From Mesorhizobium sp. B2-1-1 (GTDB taxonomy: Bacteria > Pseudomonadota > Alphaproteobacteria > Rhizobiales > Rhizobiaceae): a stretch of 64,000 bases of DNA. The translations under genes were made by a program, and so were the position numbers. The DNA lies in the NCBI RefSeq assembly GCF_006442975.2, contig NZ_CP083954.1:1481001-1545000 (forward strand), in the 5' to 3' direction. Positions 18,655 to 27,210 of the stretch are shown here, in pieces (within the stretch, counting starts at the first letter, position 1; every line of letters begins with the position of its first letter). Below the pieces are notes generated by a model. It made no database searches and was not told the origin of the DNA. It saw nothing but the letters and a program-made list of their open reading frames with translations.

Positions 18655-19514
18655 CGCGCCGTTGCCAGACCGACACCGAAGGTCGTGATCGCCATGCCGG
18701 CAATCTGAAGCGCGTTGAGCTGCTCGTCGAACAAGGCCCAGGCGATGACGGCCGTCACCGCCGGCACCAGATAGAACAGCGAAGCGACCTTCGACATCTC
18801 GCCGTCGCGGATCATCACCATCAGAAGGAAGATGGCGCCGATCGACAGCACCAGCACCAGCCAGGCCATGGCGAAGATCAATTCGCCGTTGATGACGACC
18901 GTGTGGGTCTCGAAGGCCAGTGAAGCCACGATCATCACCGAAGCGCCGCCGACATATTGCCACATGGTCGCGGCGACGAGGTCGCCGCCGGAAGCAAAAC
19001 GCTTCTGCCATATCGTGCCGGCGCTCATGCCGAGCACCGAGACCAGCGAGGCGGTCAGCGTGGCTGACGTCACGCCGCCGCCGAGCGCGCCGAGCTTTGG
19101 CCAGAGCACGATGACGACGCCGGCCAGGCCGACCGCGAGGCCGGCCCAATGGCGCGGCAGGATCGCCTCGCCGAGAAACTTGCCGGCGAGCACCGCCGTG
19201 ATCAGCGGCTGCAGGCCGACAATCAGCGCCGACAGCCCGGCGGGCATGCCCCTGTGGATAGCCCAGAAGACCGCGCCGAGATAGACGCCATGCATCAGAA
19301 TGCCGGCCCCGGTGGCGTGCAATGCCTCTTCGCGGGAGGCTCTCTTGGAGCCAAGCACGACCACCAGGCCGGCGAACAACGCCGCCGCCAGGACGAAGCG
19401 CGCAGCCAGGAACGTAAACGGTTCGGCCCACGGCATAGCATAGCGGGCGCCGATGAAGCCGGTCGCCCACAGGACGACGAAAGTGGCGGGGATGAGCCGC
19501 TTGACGCTGTGCAT
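18618..19514 (-). CDS. EamA/DMT-superfamily transporter
   Basis: Ten-helix inner-membrane protein (298 aa) built of two EamA repeats; family signatures include VVLWATGFIGARYAMPWAEPFTF, SALIVGLQPLITAVLAGKFLGE in the first repeat and YLVPAVTAVIAWALFDEQLNALQ in the second. Members export or import metabolites such as amino acids; the substrate cannot be told from the sequence. Its stop lies inside the tandem-repeat region shared with the convergent yihY-like gene. Confidence 0.9.
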   Translation of the reverse strand: MHSVKRLIPATFVVLWATGFIGARYAMPWAEPFTFLAARFVLAAALFAGLVVVLGSKRASREEALHATGAGILMHGVYLGAVFWAIHRGMPAGLSALIVGLQPLITAVLAGKFLGEAILPRHWAGLAVGLAGVVIVLWPKLGALGGGVTSATLTASLVSVLGMSAGTIWQKRFASGGDLVAATMWQYVGGASVMIVASLAFETHTVVINGELIFAMAWLVLVLSIGAIFLLMVMIRDGEMSKVASLFYLVPAVTAVIAWALFDEQLNALQIAGMAITTFGVGLATARQTKGRIVEMRN

Positions 19515-19664
19515 TTTCCGGGGACCGCGCTTGACGAGAATTGAGCCGTGGCGAAGCTCTAGTCCGGTTCAAGCCGGCGCGCAAAACGAAACGATTGATC
19601 CATGCATCACCGGAATTCAACCGGCCGCCTTTTCCGCAAACTGCCTCTTCGGCCTTCGCCTGCA

Positions 19665-20534
19665 TCAGAGACCGACCATCCGCCTGACATCGTGAGTCGA
19701 CACGCCCGCTTCGCGCAAGACGGCAAGGCCGGTGTCCTTCCGGCTTTTCGACAGCTTGCGCCCGTCGGGTCCCAGGATCAGCCGGTGATGGAAATAGGCT
19801 GGCTGCGGCAGGCCAAGCAGTTCCTGAAGCAGCCGCTGTACCCCGGTGGCGGAATAAAGATCCTGGCCGCGCACGACATGGCTGACGCCCTGCAGCGCAT
19901 CGTCGACGACGACGGCGAGATGATAGCTGGTCGGGATTTCGCGGCGCGCCACGATCACGTCGCCCCAATCGCACGGGCGGGCCTCGACGACGCGCGTCGC
20001 GGAAAGCGATTCGTCTGAAAATTCGTTCCATGACAAATCCTTGCCGACGCGTGCCATCGCCGCATCGACATCCAGCCGCCAGGCGAAGGGAGCGCCCTCG
20101 GCAATGCGGCGCCGGCGTTCCTTCGCCGGCCGCGCCTTGTCGACGGCGGGATAGACCGGCACGCCATCGGGATCGCGCGGCCAGTCGCGCTTTTCGCTGT
20201 CGGCGATGAAAGCCCGGATTTCGCTTCTGCTCATGAAGGCGGGATAGACGAGGTCCTCCCGGATCAGCCGGTCAAGCACCGTCTCATAACAGGCGAAGTG
20301 CTCGGATTGCCGTCGTACAGGCTGTTCCCAGGCAAGACCGAGCCATTTCAGGTCGGCAAAGATGCCCGCCTCGAATTCCGGCGAGCAGCGCGTGGTATCG
20401 ATATCCTCGATGCGCAGCAGCAGGCGGCCGCCGACCGCTCGCGCCAGTTTCTGGTTGAGCAGCGCCGAAAAGGCATGGCCGAGATGCAGTTCGCCATTGG
20501 GACTGGGCGCGAAACGGAATGTCAGGAGTGTCAT
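19665..20534 (-). CDS. gluQ: Glutamyl-Q tRNA(Asp) synthetase
   Basis: Truncated glutamyl-tRNA synthetase paralogue (289 aa) that glutamylates queuosine in the tRNA-Asp anticodon. The HIGH-like motif is in FAPSPNGELHLGHAFSAL and the KMSKS-like motif is KLSKSRKD; there is no C-terminal anticodon-binding domain, as expected. The zinc-binding cysteines of the E. coli enzyme are absent (YPAFMSRSEI), as in many alphaproteobacterial members. ATG 20534 was chosen over 20573. Confidence 0.92.
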   Translation of the reverse strand: MTLLTFRFAPSPNGELHLGHAFSALLNQKLARAVGGRLLLRIEDIDTTRCSPEFEAGIFADLKWLGLAWEQPVRRQSEHFACYETVLDRLIREDLVYPAFMSRSEIRAFIADSEKRDWPRDPDGVPVYPAVDKARPAKERRRRIAEGAPFAWRLDVDAAMARVGKDLSWNEFSDESLSATRVVEARPCDWGDVIVARREIPTSYHLAVVVDDALQGVSHVVRGQDLYSATGVQRLLQELLGLPQPAYFHHRLILGPDGRKLSKSRKDTGLAVLREAGVSTHDVRRMVGL

Positions 20535-20608
20535 CTCTTGAGCGGCAATCGGGTTGTGCGGCGGTTTTGCCAATTGCTACCGTGCGGCCGGTTCAGGAAC
20601 AAGAAAGC

Positions 20609-21250
20609 ATGCAACGTATCGCCACATTGGACGACATCGCCCGGGGACTCGACGCGCTTTGCGCGATCGACCCAAGGCTGGAAAAGATCCGCGGCATGGC
20701 GGGCGAGGTGCCGCTACGGCTTTCCCAACCGGGATTCTTGAGCCTTGCCTCGATCATCGTCTCGCAGCAGGTGTCGCGCGCCAGCGCCGATGCGATCTTC
20801 GGCCGGCTGACGAAACTGGTCGACCCGCTGACGCCGCTGGCGATCCTTGCCGCCGGCGAGGATATGTTTCGCGAGGCGGGCCTGTCGCGACCCAAGCAAC
20901 GCGGCCTCCTCGCCGCCGCCCAGGCGGTGGCGGACGGCCTCGATCTTCATCATTTGTGTTCGCTTGACGCCGGCGAGGCAATCACGACCATGACGGCGGT
21001 GCCCGGTATCGGTCCGTGGACGGCGCAGGTGTATCTGCTGTTCGCCGCAGGCCATCCCGACATCTTCCCGGCGCGCGATGTCGCGCTCCAGACCGCCGTC
21101 GGCCATGCGCTCGGCATCGACCCGCGTCCGCAGGAGAAAACACTGATCCAACTCGCCGAATCATGGAGCCCATGGAGAGGTGTCGCATCGCGGCTTTTCT
21201 GGTCCTATTATCGCGAATTGAAGGGCAGGGATGCCGCACCCCCTGCCTGA
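20609..21250 (+). CDS. DNA-3-methyladenine glycosylase II family (HhH-GPD) protein
   Basis: Base-excision repair glycosylase of 213 aa removing alkylated purines. It has the helix-hairpin-helix VPGIGPWTAQ (131-140) and the catalytic aspartate D157 in FPARDVAL. It lacks the N-terminal domain of E. coli AlkA and so resembles the shorter AlkA2/Mag1 type. The ATG at 20609 starts at the family N-terminus; a frame from 20519 was rejected. It is divergent from gluQ. Confidence 0.9.
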   Translation: MQRIATLDDIARGLDALCAIDPRLEKIRGMAGEVPLRLSQPGFLSLASIIVSQQVSRASADAIFGRLTKLVDPLTPLAILAAGEDMFREAGLSRPKQRGLLAAAQAVADGLDLHHLCSLDAGEAITTMTAVPGIGPWTAQVYLLFAAGHPDIFPARDVALQTAVGHALGIDPRPQEKTLIQLAESWSPWRGVASRLFWSYYRELKGRDAAPPA

Positions 21251-21380
21251 AAGCGCGAAAAAGCATCAAAATCTCGTTTTTTTGTGCCTTCGGACGCGTG
21301 ACAATCCGCTTCACATCCCTGTCATGTCGGGCTTACAGTATCCGCGCCATTCAGGTTAGAGAACCAAGGAGGCCAACGAC

Positions 21381-21938
21381 GTGACGGTTGCCGTATCTCC
21401 GGATGGGCTTCCAGCGCTGGTGCTGAATGCGGATTACCGTCCGCTCAGCTATTACCCCCTGTCGCTCTGGTCGTGGCAGGACGCCATCAAGGCGGTGTTC
21501 CTCGAACGGGTGAACATCGTCGCCGAATACGAGCACGCGGTGTCCTCGCCGACCTTCTCGATGAAGCTGCCGAGCGTCGTCAGCCTGAAGGCCTATGTGA
21601 AGCCGTCGCGGCATCCCGCCTTCACACGCTTCAATGTCTTCCTGCGTGACCGCTTCCAGTGCCAATATTGCGGCACGCCCGACGATCTGACCTTCGATCA
21701 CGTCATCCCCCGCCACCGCGGGGGTGCTACGACGTGGGAGAATGTCGTGGCCGCCTGTTCCCCCTGCAATCTCAGGAAAGGTGGCATGATGCCGGCCCAT
21801 GCCAAGATGTGGCCGTTGCAGAAGCCCTACCAGCCGACGGTGCACGACCTGCACAATAACGGCCGTCTGTTCCCGCCCAACCATCTGCATGAAAGCTGGA
21901 TGGATTATCTGTACTGGGATGTCGAACTCGAACCCTGA
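21381..21938 (+). CDS. HNH endonuclease family protein
   Basis: Protein of 185 aa with an HNH nuclease fold: zinc pairs C94-x2-C97 (CQYC) and C126-x2-C129 (CSPC), the catalytic D106-H107 (FDHVIPRH) and N121. GTG start with a perfect AAGGAGG at 21366-21372. This conserved stand-alone HNH family is widespread and chromosomal in alphaproteobacteria and cyanobacteria; nothing here ties it to a phage, intron or restriction system. Its physiological role is unknown. Confidence 0.9.
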   Translation: MTVAVSPDGLPALVLNADYRPLSYYPLSLWSWQDAIKAVFLERVNIVAEYEHAVSSPTFSMKLPSVVSLKAYVKPSRHPAFTRFNVFLRDRFQCQYCGTPDDLTFDHVIPRHRGGATTWENVVAACSPCNLRKGGMMPAHAKMWPLQKPYQPTVHDLHNNGRLFPPNHLHESWMDYLYWDVELEP

Positions 21939-22298
21939 GATCGTCCGAGAATTCGGGACGCTGGCCGTCTGAAGCGATTGTCTCCATGATAGTCTGACAT
22001 ACCCTAATATCGGACCAGCTCGGCCGCGCTCACTTATCAGCGGCTTCGCGTTTTGAGGACCGGCTTCCCCCACTCCGTCGCTGCTTCGCAGCGCCACCTC
22101 TCCCCCCTCCGGAGGGAGAGGAAAGGAGCCTGAGGCAATAGGTTCGCGCCATTCCTCTCCCCCGTCGATCGGGGGAGAGGTGGCTCGGCGAAGCCGAGAC
22201 GGAGTGGGGGTCGACCTGGCTCGGACGTCGAAAGCCGCGCTATCCGACTCGGCCCGCCGGATTTCTGCTCGAACTCTTGTCGTGCCGTTCGGTTGAAC
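21939..22298. other. Gene-free region with palindromic repeat
   Basis: No coding signal is visible between the HNH gene and dsbB. The middle of this region is occupied by the long inverted repeat annotated at 22067-22210. Confidence 0.6.
22067..22210. repeat. Long palindromic intergenic repeat with nested hairpins
   Basis: Two 40-nt arms (22067-22106 and 22171-22210) pair along their outer and inner 13 nt (CCCCCACTCCGTC and CCACCTCTCCCCC, complementary in the other arm). The 14 nt between these blocks differ between the arms, yet each is itself a small palindrome (GCTGCTTCGCAGCG; TCGGCTTCGCCGAG in complement). The structure can thus fold as one long stem or as side hairpins. This is typical of a dispersed rhizobial intergenic repeat. 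Confidence 0.8.
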
Positions 22299-22817
22299 TC
22301 AGTCGCGCGAAAGAGCGCTGCGGAAGGCCACGGCCGCGAGGACAAGGCTGGCGATGGCGTTCCAGCCGGCGAGCGACAGGCCGAGAATGCGAAGCGCGGC
22401 CTTGTCGCAGGAGGGGGGCACGAATTTGTCGAGCGCGTCGAGCACGCCTTTGCCGCCGGTGTCGACCGGGCCTCCGCCCGCGGTGCAATCGGCCGGGCCC
22501 TGCCACCAGGCCCACTCCACGCCGGCGTGATAGATGCCGAGATACAGCCCATAGAGCATCAGCAGGCCGCCGATGGCCAGCAAGCCGCGCACCACCCATG
22601 CCGGCGCGTGCAGCGCCGATGCAAGCAGCGCCAGCAGCATCAGCGGCACGCCGATATAGTAGGGCGTGCGCTGTTCCAGGCAGAGATGGCAAGGGATGTA
22701 GCCGCCAATGTACTGGAAGGCGAGCGCGGAGCCGACAGTGGCGGCCATGGCTACGGCAAGGAACAGGGCCGTCATGGTCCGCTGGCGTCCGGTGTTGGCA
22801 GTCATGGTCGCAGTCAT
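22299..22817 (-). CDS. dsbB: Disulfide bond formation protein B
   Basis: Four-helix inner-membrane protein (172 aa) that reoxidises DsbA and passes electrons to ubiquinone. The first redox pair is C43-H-L-C46 (IPCHLCLEQR) and the second pair is C110 (GPADC) with C136 (PPSCDK), both in periplasmic loops; WAWWQGP precedes C110 as is usual. A second in-frame ATG at 22805 is possible. It lies 84 nt downstream of the YqaA gene on the same strand. Confidence 0.93.
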   Translation of the reverse strand: MTATMTANTGRQRTMTALFLAVAMAATVGSALAFQYIGGYIPCHLCLEQRTPYYIGVPLMLLALLASALHAPAWVVRGLLAIGGLLMLYGLYLGIYHAGVEWAWWQGPADCTAGGGPVDTGGKGVLDALDKFVPPSCDKAALRILGLSLAGWNAIASLVLAAVAFRSALSRD

Positions 22818-22901
22818 GGGGTCTTTCGTCCGTTATGTTCGCCGCTCGCCCGGTCTTGTGGTCCATGTCGCCACGCCGCCGCGCGGTTTGGGCGACATGA
22901 A

Positions 22902-23489
22902 TCAGAAGGCGTATTTGACCAGGATATAGAGCAAAATCAGGGCGGCTGCCGCCGCACCCGCGATCAGGCCGAGGCGCTTTTCGATGAACTCGCGGATCGG
23001 CTCGCCATAGCGGCGCAGCAGCCAGGCCAGAAGCAGGAAGCGCCCGCCGCGCGCCACGATTGCCAGCGCGATGAACAGCAAAAGATTGACGCCGATGACC
23101 CCCGAAAGGATCGTCACCACCTTGATCGGCGGCAGATGGGCGGCGCCCGAGGTGATCAGCATCAAGATGATGAAGCCGATGCCCGAAGAGACGCGCAGCG
23201 CCTCGAACTCGTCATACTTGCCGTAGAATTCGAGGATGGGCCGCGCCAGCGCGTCGTAGGCGTAGTGGCCGATGAACCAGCCGGCGATGCCGCCCAGCAC
23301 GGAGGCGACGGTGGCGATCAGCGCATAGCGATAGGCGCGATCAGGCCGCGACAGTGCCATCGGCAGATAGAGCACGTCGGCCGGCACCAGGAACACGGAA
23401 CTCTCGACGAAGGCGATGAAGGCCAGCCACCATTCGGCGGATTTGCGCGCCGCCAGCGACAAGGTCCAGTCGTACAGTCCGCGAAGCAT
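22902..23489 (-). CDS. YqaA/DedA-family (SNARE-associated) inner-membrane protein
   Basis: Membrane protein of 195 aa in the YqaA branch of the DedA superfamily. The conserved segment WWLAFIAFVESSVFLVPADVLYLPMAL and the glycine-rich GIAGWFIGHYAYD are present, with four to five helices. DedA relatives act in lipid flipping and membrane homeostasis; the substrate here is unknown. It is the probable first gene of a short operon with dsbB. Confidence 0.88.
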   Translation of the reverse strand: MLRGLYDWTLSLAARKSAEWWLAFIAFVESSVFLVPADVLYLPMALSRPDRAYRYALIATVASVLGGIAGWFIGHYAYDALARPILEFYGKYDEFEALRVSSGIGFIILMLITSGAAHLPPIKVVTILSGVIGVNLLLFIALAIVARGGRFLLLAWLLRRYGEPIREFIEKRLGLIAGAAAAALILLYILVKYAF

Positions 23490-23816
23490 CGGCTCTCCTA
23501 ATGTCGTAAATGCCTACCGCACGGCGCCCACATGCACGGCGTGGCCGGCATAAGGGCAGGCAGAAAACCAGGGGCATGGATGAAACAGGTGCATGCGTGA
23601 AACCAAGACCCGAAGCGCGCCGCGTTCCTTCTTCCGGACGCCAGGCGCTTCGACACGACGCCTGTCTAGAAAGATTTTCCGCGCCGCACAATGGCAGTGC
23701 CCGCAGGAAACCGAAAGGGGCGGTTTGGTCGCGGCTCCGCAGGCTATCGGCAACAGGCCAGTTGACGAACAGGCCTCCAACCGTATAGTCCGCGCCATCC
23801 AGGCCGCCCGGCCTGA
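23490..23816. other. Intergenic region between yqaA and tRNA-Leu
   Basis: Open frames here on both strands are Arg/Pro-rich shadows without family resemblance. It should contain the divergent promoters of the YqaA gene and of the tRNA, but no motif is clear enough to call. Confidence 0.5.
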
Positions 23817-23901
23817 GCCCCTATGGCGGAATTGGTAGACGCGCTCGACTCAAAATCGAGTTCCGCAAGGAGTGCTGGTTCGATCCCGGCTAGGGGCACC
23901 A
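23817..23901 (+). tRNA. tRNA-Leu (anticodon CAA)
   Basis: An 85-nt cloverleaf: acceptor GCCCCTA pairs with TAGGGGC, followed by encoded ACCA; the D-arm contains GGCGGAATTGGTAGACGC, the anticodon arm is CTCGA-CTCAAAA-TCGAG giving anticodon CAA, a long class II variable arm follows, and the T-loop is GGTTCGATCCC. It reads UUG leucine codons. Confidence 0.96.
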
Positions 23902-24192
23902 TTTCAGTCGCCGCTTCGATGCGTCTGCCGCTAATTCCCGATCGGCGTTTCGGCAAATGCGGATATGGTGTTCGAGTTTGTCGTGCGCCGCTTAAAGCCG
24001 ATATCGCAAGAGCGACATCCGGGAGCGGCTCGCCGGGTGCAGGACTGCATCTTCGGCCTGTCCAATGCGGTAGCCGCTTTCACGCTTCAGGACCTATGTT
24101 GGCCGCCTGACCGTTCCTCGGTGTGGATATATCAGGGCTTGAGATTGCCCCTTGCATCAGTTGTTGCTTATTTATCTGAAAGGGAGGAACTC

Positions 24193-24402
24193 ATGCCGAT
24201 TCGTCAGAAAGCTCAGGAGGCTGGCGTCTTCGATTCCTCCGAAGTGGCCCTGCTTGGCCGCGTGTTCGACAGGCTGAAGCTCGACGCCCGATCGGCCCAG
24301 CAACGTGAAGCGATTTCATCCCGCATAATCGCGAATTACATGGCCGGGATCAGGGATGAGGACGAATTGGTTTCGGCATCCAGACAGCCGCTGGGACGCT
24401 AA
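24193..24402 (+). CDS. Small hypothetical protein (69 aa)
   Basis: A 69-residue soluble, helix-prone protein (MPIRQKAQEAGVFDSSEVAL...IIANYMAGIRDEDELVSAS). A good GGGAGG ribosome-binding site precedes ATG 24193, and the composition is normal for a protein, unlike the Arg-rich shadow frames nearby. I do not recognise a domain. It stands alone about 290 nt after tRNA-Leu. Confidence 0.6.
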   Translation: MPIRQKAQEAGVFDSSEVALLGRVFDRLKLDARSAQQREAISSRIIANYMAGIRDEDELVSASRQPLGR

Positions 24403-24583
24403 CGCAATTCTGGTGCAAGTCGCGTCGAAACGATTCATCGACGAGCTTCGGAATTCACGTGAATACAAAGGGTCAGAGCGAGCGGGTTCCTTCAATGCCG
24501 AACCGCGCCAATGGGTCGGCGTAGACACCGGCCATAGTCGCAAGAAACGCCACTCGTGCCGTCCTATCCGACGGCATCCGGGT

Positions 24584-24784
24584 TCAACAAGGAAATCCCG
24601 CGAAGCTGAATTCGGCGACCGTGCCGTCCTCTCTGGTGACCCGAACGAACAGCGCGCCTGGAATGCGGGGTTGCATCGGATGACCGGTTGCCCGTCTGGC
24701 AGCCCCTGCGGGACTTGAAGCCGCCACCTCGTGCGTGCCGATAATTCTCTCGCCCAGGATTTCCTCCACCTTGTAGCTGGTCAT
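24584..24784 (-). CDS. Small hypothetical protein (66 aa)
   Basis: Starts MTSYKVEEILGERIIGTHEV and ends VRVTREDGTVAEFSFAGFPC; mixed beta-type pattern, no membrane segment. ATG 24784 follows a CAGGGAAA ribosome-binding site. Family unknown. The orderly amino-acid composition suggests a real gene, but evidence is limited to that and the start site. Confidence 0.45.
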   Translation of the reverse strand: MTSYKVEEILGERIIGTHEVAASSPAGAARRATGHPMQPRIPGALFVRVTREDGTVAEFSFAGFPC

Positions 24785-25119
24785 TTTCCCTGTTGGGCGA
24801 CGATCTTGACTATCGACAGAAGGAGCCCGGCCTGCTTTTGGCGGTAGGTTCGGCACTTGGCGAGCAGGCCGGGCTGTGCTCCCGGCTGTCAGGTACCTTG
24901 GTGGAGGGCTTAGCCGGTGCGAAAGGCAGACTGTCTCCTTCTCCTCGGACCCGCAATTGGGACTGAAGTCCGAAGCATCGACGCATTGGTCCTAAACCCT
25001 GAACATAAGCCGCCGTTCCTCATTGGCGTGGAAGCCGTCGAGTAAAGTCCCTTCATCGACGGTCCCTGGACGCCCGCCGTTGCTGCGAGCGGCGGGTGTC
25101 CGACTTCGGGGAGAAAGAC
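24785..25119. other. Intergenic region, nothing recognised
   Basis: Lies between two divergent small ORFs. The only open frames are Arg/Pro-rich antisense types. No repeat, RNA gene or regulatory motif could be called. Confidence 0.4.
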
Positions 25120-25353
25120 ATGCAGCTTGGCGAGATCATCGCGAACACCTTCGCCGTCCTGCTGCTGATTTGTTTTCTCGCGATCGTGTTCTTCCTGTTT
25201 GGAAAGCCGCTGTGGCCGGACCACTATGCTCGCATGTCGATTATTCTCCCGGTCGACGCGATGACCACGGCTTCGGTGAGACGGACCGGCGCGCATCCTC
25301 ACCTGCCGGACACTTTCGACATGGCGCTCGCTCGCCCAAGACCGTCCCCGTAG
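25120..25353 (+). CDS. Small hypothetical membrane protein (77 aa)
   Basis: One strong transmembrane helix (IIANTFAVLLLICFLAIVFFLFG, residues about 5-27) followed by a short polar tail. ATG 25120 has GGGGAGA 7 nt upstream. The tail (RRTGAHPHLPDTF...) is compositionally weaker, so the 3' part could be degraded or the gene short. Function unknown. Confidence 0.45.
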   Translation: MQLGEIIANTFAVLLLICFLAIVFFLFGKPLWPDHYARMSIILPVDAMTTASVRRTGAHPHLPDTFDMALARPRPSP

Positions 25354-25929
25354 GGCTCCGTGGCGGGCTTCTACGCGTCCAGGATTCTGGCGCCGGCAGC
25401 TTTCCCATGGCGGCTCACCCGCTGGTTCCGGCAGGTGGATTTCTCGCGTTCAGCGCCTGTTCCTCGCAATCCGCGCGCCACCGCCGAAAGCGCCGTGGAA
25501 GAAAGAGGACGAGTGGCTCAAGTTAGATCTGGTCGGCCGTTTCAAGTTCCTGAAGAGCAATGAAGATTAGCCTCATGCTCGCTGCCGGATTTCGTGAAGG
25601 CGGACCAAAGTCCCAGGGCCTGGTCCCAAAGGTCTTATGTTACCACTTAAGTTCCGTGAATGTCCTTTATATGTTCGAATGAATTAGCTAATTCTGATGT
25701 CCGCCACGAGGAAAAGCGCTCAAGAAAAACGGATGCGCCGCCGGCAAGCGACATGAATTATACCCAAAATCGTATCACCTTTGTCGCGCTTTGTTGAAAG
25801 ATTGTGACTGTTGCTCAAGCAGGCGCTGGCGAATAAACGCTATCAATACAGTGACTGTTTATCCCATGAAGCAACCAAATGCTCAGGCTTGAAGCAAGCA
25901 TCCACGCACTCCAGAAGATGCGAGCGCGT
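25354..25929. other. Gene-free, partly AT-rich stretch
   Basis: No convincing gene. From about 25630 to 25880 base composition is clearly more AT-rich than the surroundings, which may mark acquired or decayed DNA. It contains a perfect 14-bp palindrome GAATTAGCTAATTC at 25681-25694. An unannotated small RNA cannot be excluded. Confidence 0.5.
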
Positions 25930-27210
25930 CTATCGTCTCTTGAGCAGGCTCTTCATCCGGTTGCGCAGCAGGCGGGCCATGTTGCGGGTCTCCCGGTAGA
26001 GATGCAGTTGCGAGGCCGCCTGGCGGGCGAGACGGTCGGCGTCCGGCGTCAGGCCGATCACCAGCGTGCCCATCGGCTTGCGCTCGGTCCACAGCCTGCT
26101 CATCACCGGATGGTCGGGCACGGCACAGGAATCGGTCATCATGATGTTGGGGTCGTCGAGATGCTGCCTGGTCACCTCGATCATCAGCAGCGTGCCTGGC
26201 GAATAGCCGGCCAGAGTTTCGTCGTAGGCCGTCTTCCAGGTGTAGGCAACGCCGGCTTCGACGAAGACGATCAGGCACGCAATGGTGCGGCCGTCGAGCG
26301 TCAGCGAATGGATGCGGCACAGGTCCTGCTCGGCCAGCCTGTGCACGGCCTCGCGGGCGAAGGCGGCGCGGTAGCGGTCGATCGCCATGGCCGTGCGCTC
26401 GCGGCCCTTCCAGCCGGCCGCCTCCAGCGTCAGGAAGCTCTCGATGGCGTGACGGATCTCGTCGGGGCCGCGCGCCACGACATGTTCAAGCTTGCCGAGG
26501 TCACCCAGCCGCCGCTTGAGGCGGCGGAACTCGCGATAATGGTGCGCGCGCAGCGAAGCCTTCAGATAGTCCTCGGCGTCGCGTTCGCTCTCGAGCAGCG
26601 GACGCTGGGCGTGACCGGTGGTGACCAACATCAGGCCACGCGTTTCGGCCACAGTGGCAACCAGGCTCGCCACCGCGCCGTCGAGCCTGATGTCGGGCAG
26701 GACGAACACTTTCGGCAGCTTCAGATGCGGGCGCGACAGCATCGAGAAGAAATCCTCGAGGACACCGACCGGATCGTCGCGGTCGACCAGCGGGGTGCCG
26801 AGCGGGCCGAACGGGCTCGACCATGTGCGCATGACCGGAACTCCGAGCGGCACCACCGGCCGCTCCACCGAGAACGGCACCAGAAGGCGTAGCCGGTTGC
26901 GGTATTCATCGCCGTCACGGATGACGGCCAGACGCACCTCGCGGTCTTCCAGCCGGGGCATTGCGGGCGCGAGGAAACGCGGGTTGAAGAAGACGTTGGG
27001 CTCGATGGTGCGGGCGCACAGATAATCCAGCTCCTCGACGAGGTCGAACCCGGCCGACGCCGGATAGATGGCCAGTTTCCGCTCGGGCCGGTTGTTGGCG
27101 AGGATCTCGATATGGGCCGGGTCGGTGTCGCGCCCCAGTCCGGCAAGGCCGGACACCATGGCGCCGGCGGGGCCGCCGCTGGTTTCCTCGAGCAAGGGGA
27201 TGGCGGCCAT
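25930..27210 (-). CDS. GNAT-type acetyltransferase (CelD/BcsL-like)
   Basis: Soluble protein of 426 aa with a C-terminal acyltransferase domain of the CelD/BcsL (FemAB-like GNAT) type; the recognisable parts are YREFRRLKRRLGDLG, FLTLEAAGWKGRERTAM and AYTWKTAYDETLAGYSPGTLLMIEVTRQ. Such proteins often sit in exopolysaccharide or cellulose loci and acylate surface glycans or their precursors. Its ATG overlaps the stop of the upstream flippase gene (TGATG), so the two are translationally coupled and probably act on the same polymer. Confidence 0.82.
   Translation of the reverse strand: MAAIPLLEETSGGPAGAMVSGLAGLGRDTDPAHIEILANNRPERKLAIYPASAGFDLVEELDYLCARTIEPNVFFNPRFLAPAMPRLEDREVRLAVIRDGDEYRNRLRLLVPFSVERPVVPLGVPVMRTWSSPFGPLGTPLVDRDDPVGVLEDFFSMLSRPHLKLPKVFVLPDIRLDGAVASLVATVAETRGLMLVTTGHAQRPLLESERDAEDYLKASLRAHHYREFRRLKRRLGDLGKLEHVVARGPDEIRHAIESFLTLEAAGWKGRERTAMAIDRYRAAFAREAVHRLAEQDLCRIHSLTLDGRTIACLIVFVEAGVAYTWKTAYDETLAGYSPGTLLMIEVTRQHLDDPNIMMTDSCAVPDHPVMSRLWTERKPMGTLVIGLTPDADRLARQAASQLHLYRETRNMARLLRNRMKSLLKRR

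Noticed and set aside
21381..21938. HNH endonuclease as part of a defence island or homing element
   Set aside because: It is a single widely conserved chromosomal HNH gene between repair and redox genes, with no methylase, helicase, intron or phage neighbour.
25023..25526. 167-codon open frame on the plus strand
   Set aside because: Arg/Ser/His-rich with no domain; overlaps a better small membrane-protein frame and lacks a ribosome-binding site.
23877..25929. Attachment-site duplication of the tRNA-Leu 3' end
   Set aside because: I looked for a repeat of the TAGGGGCACCA end downstream and found none, and no integrase is present.
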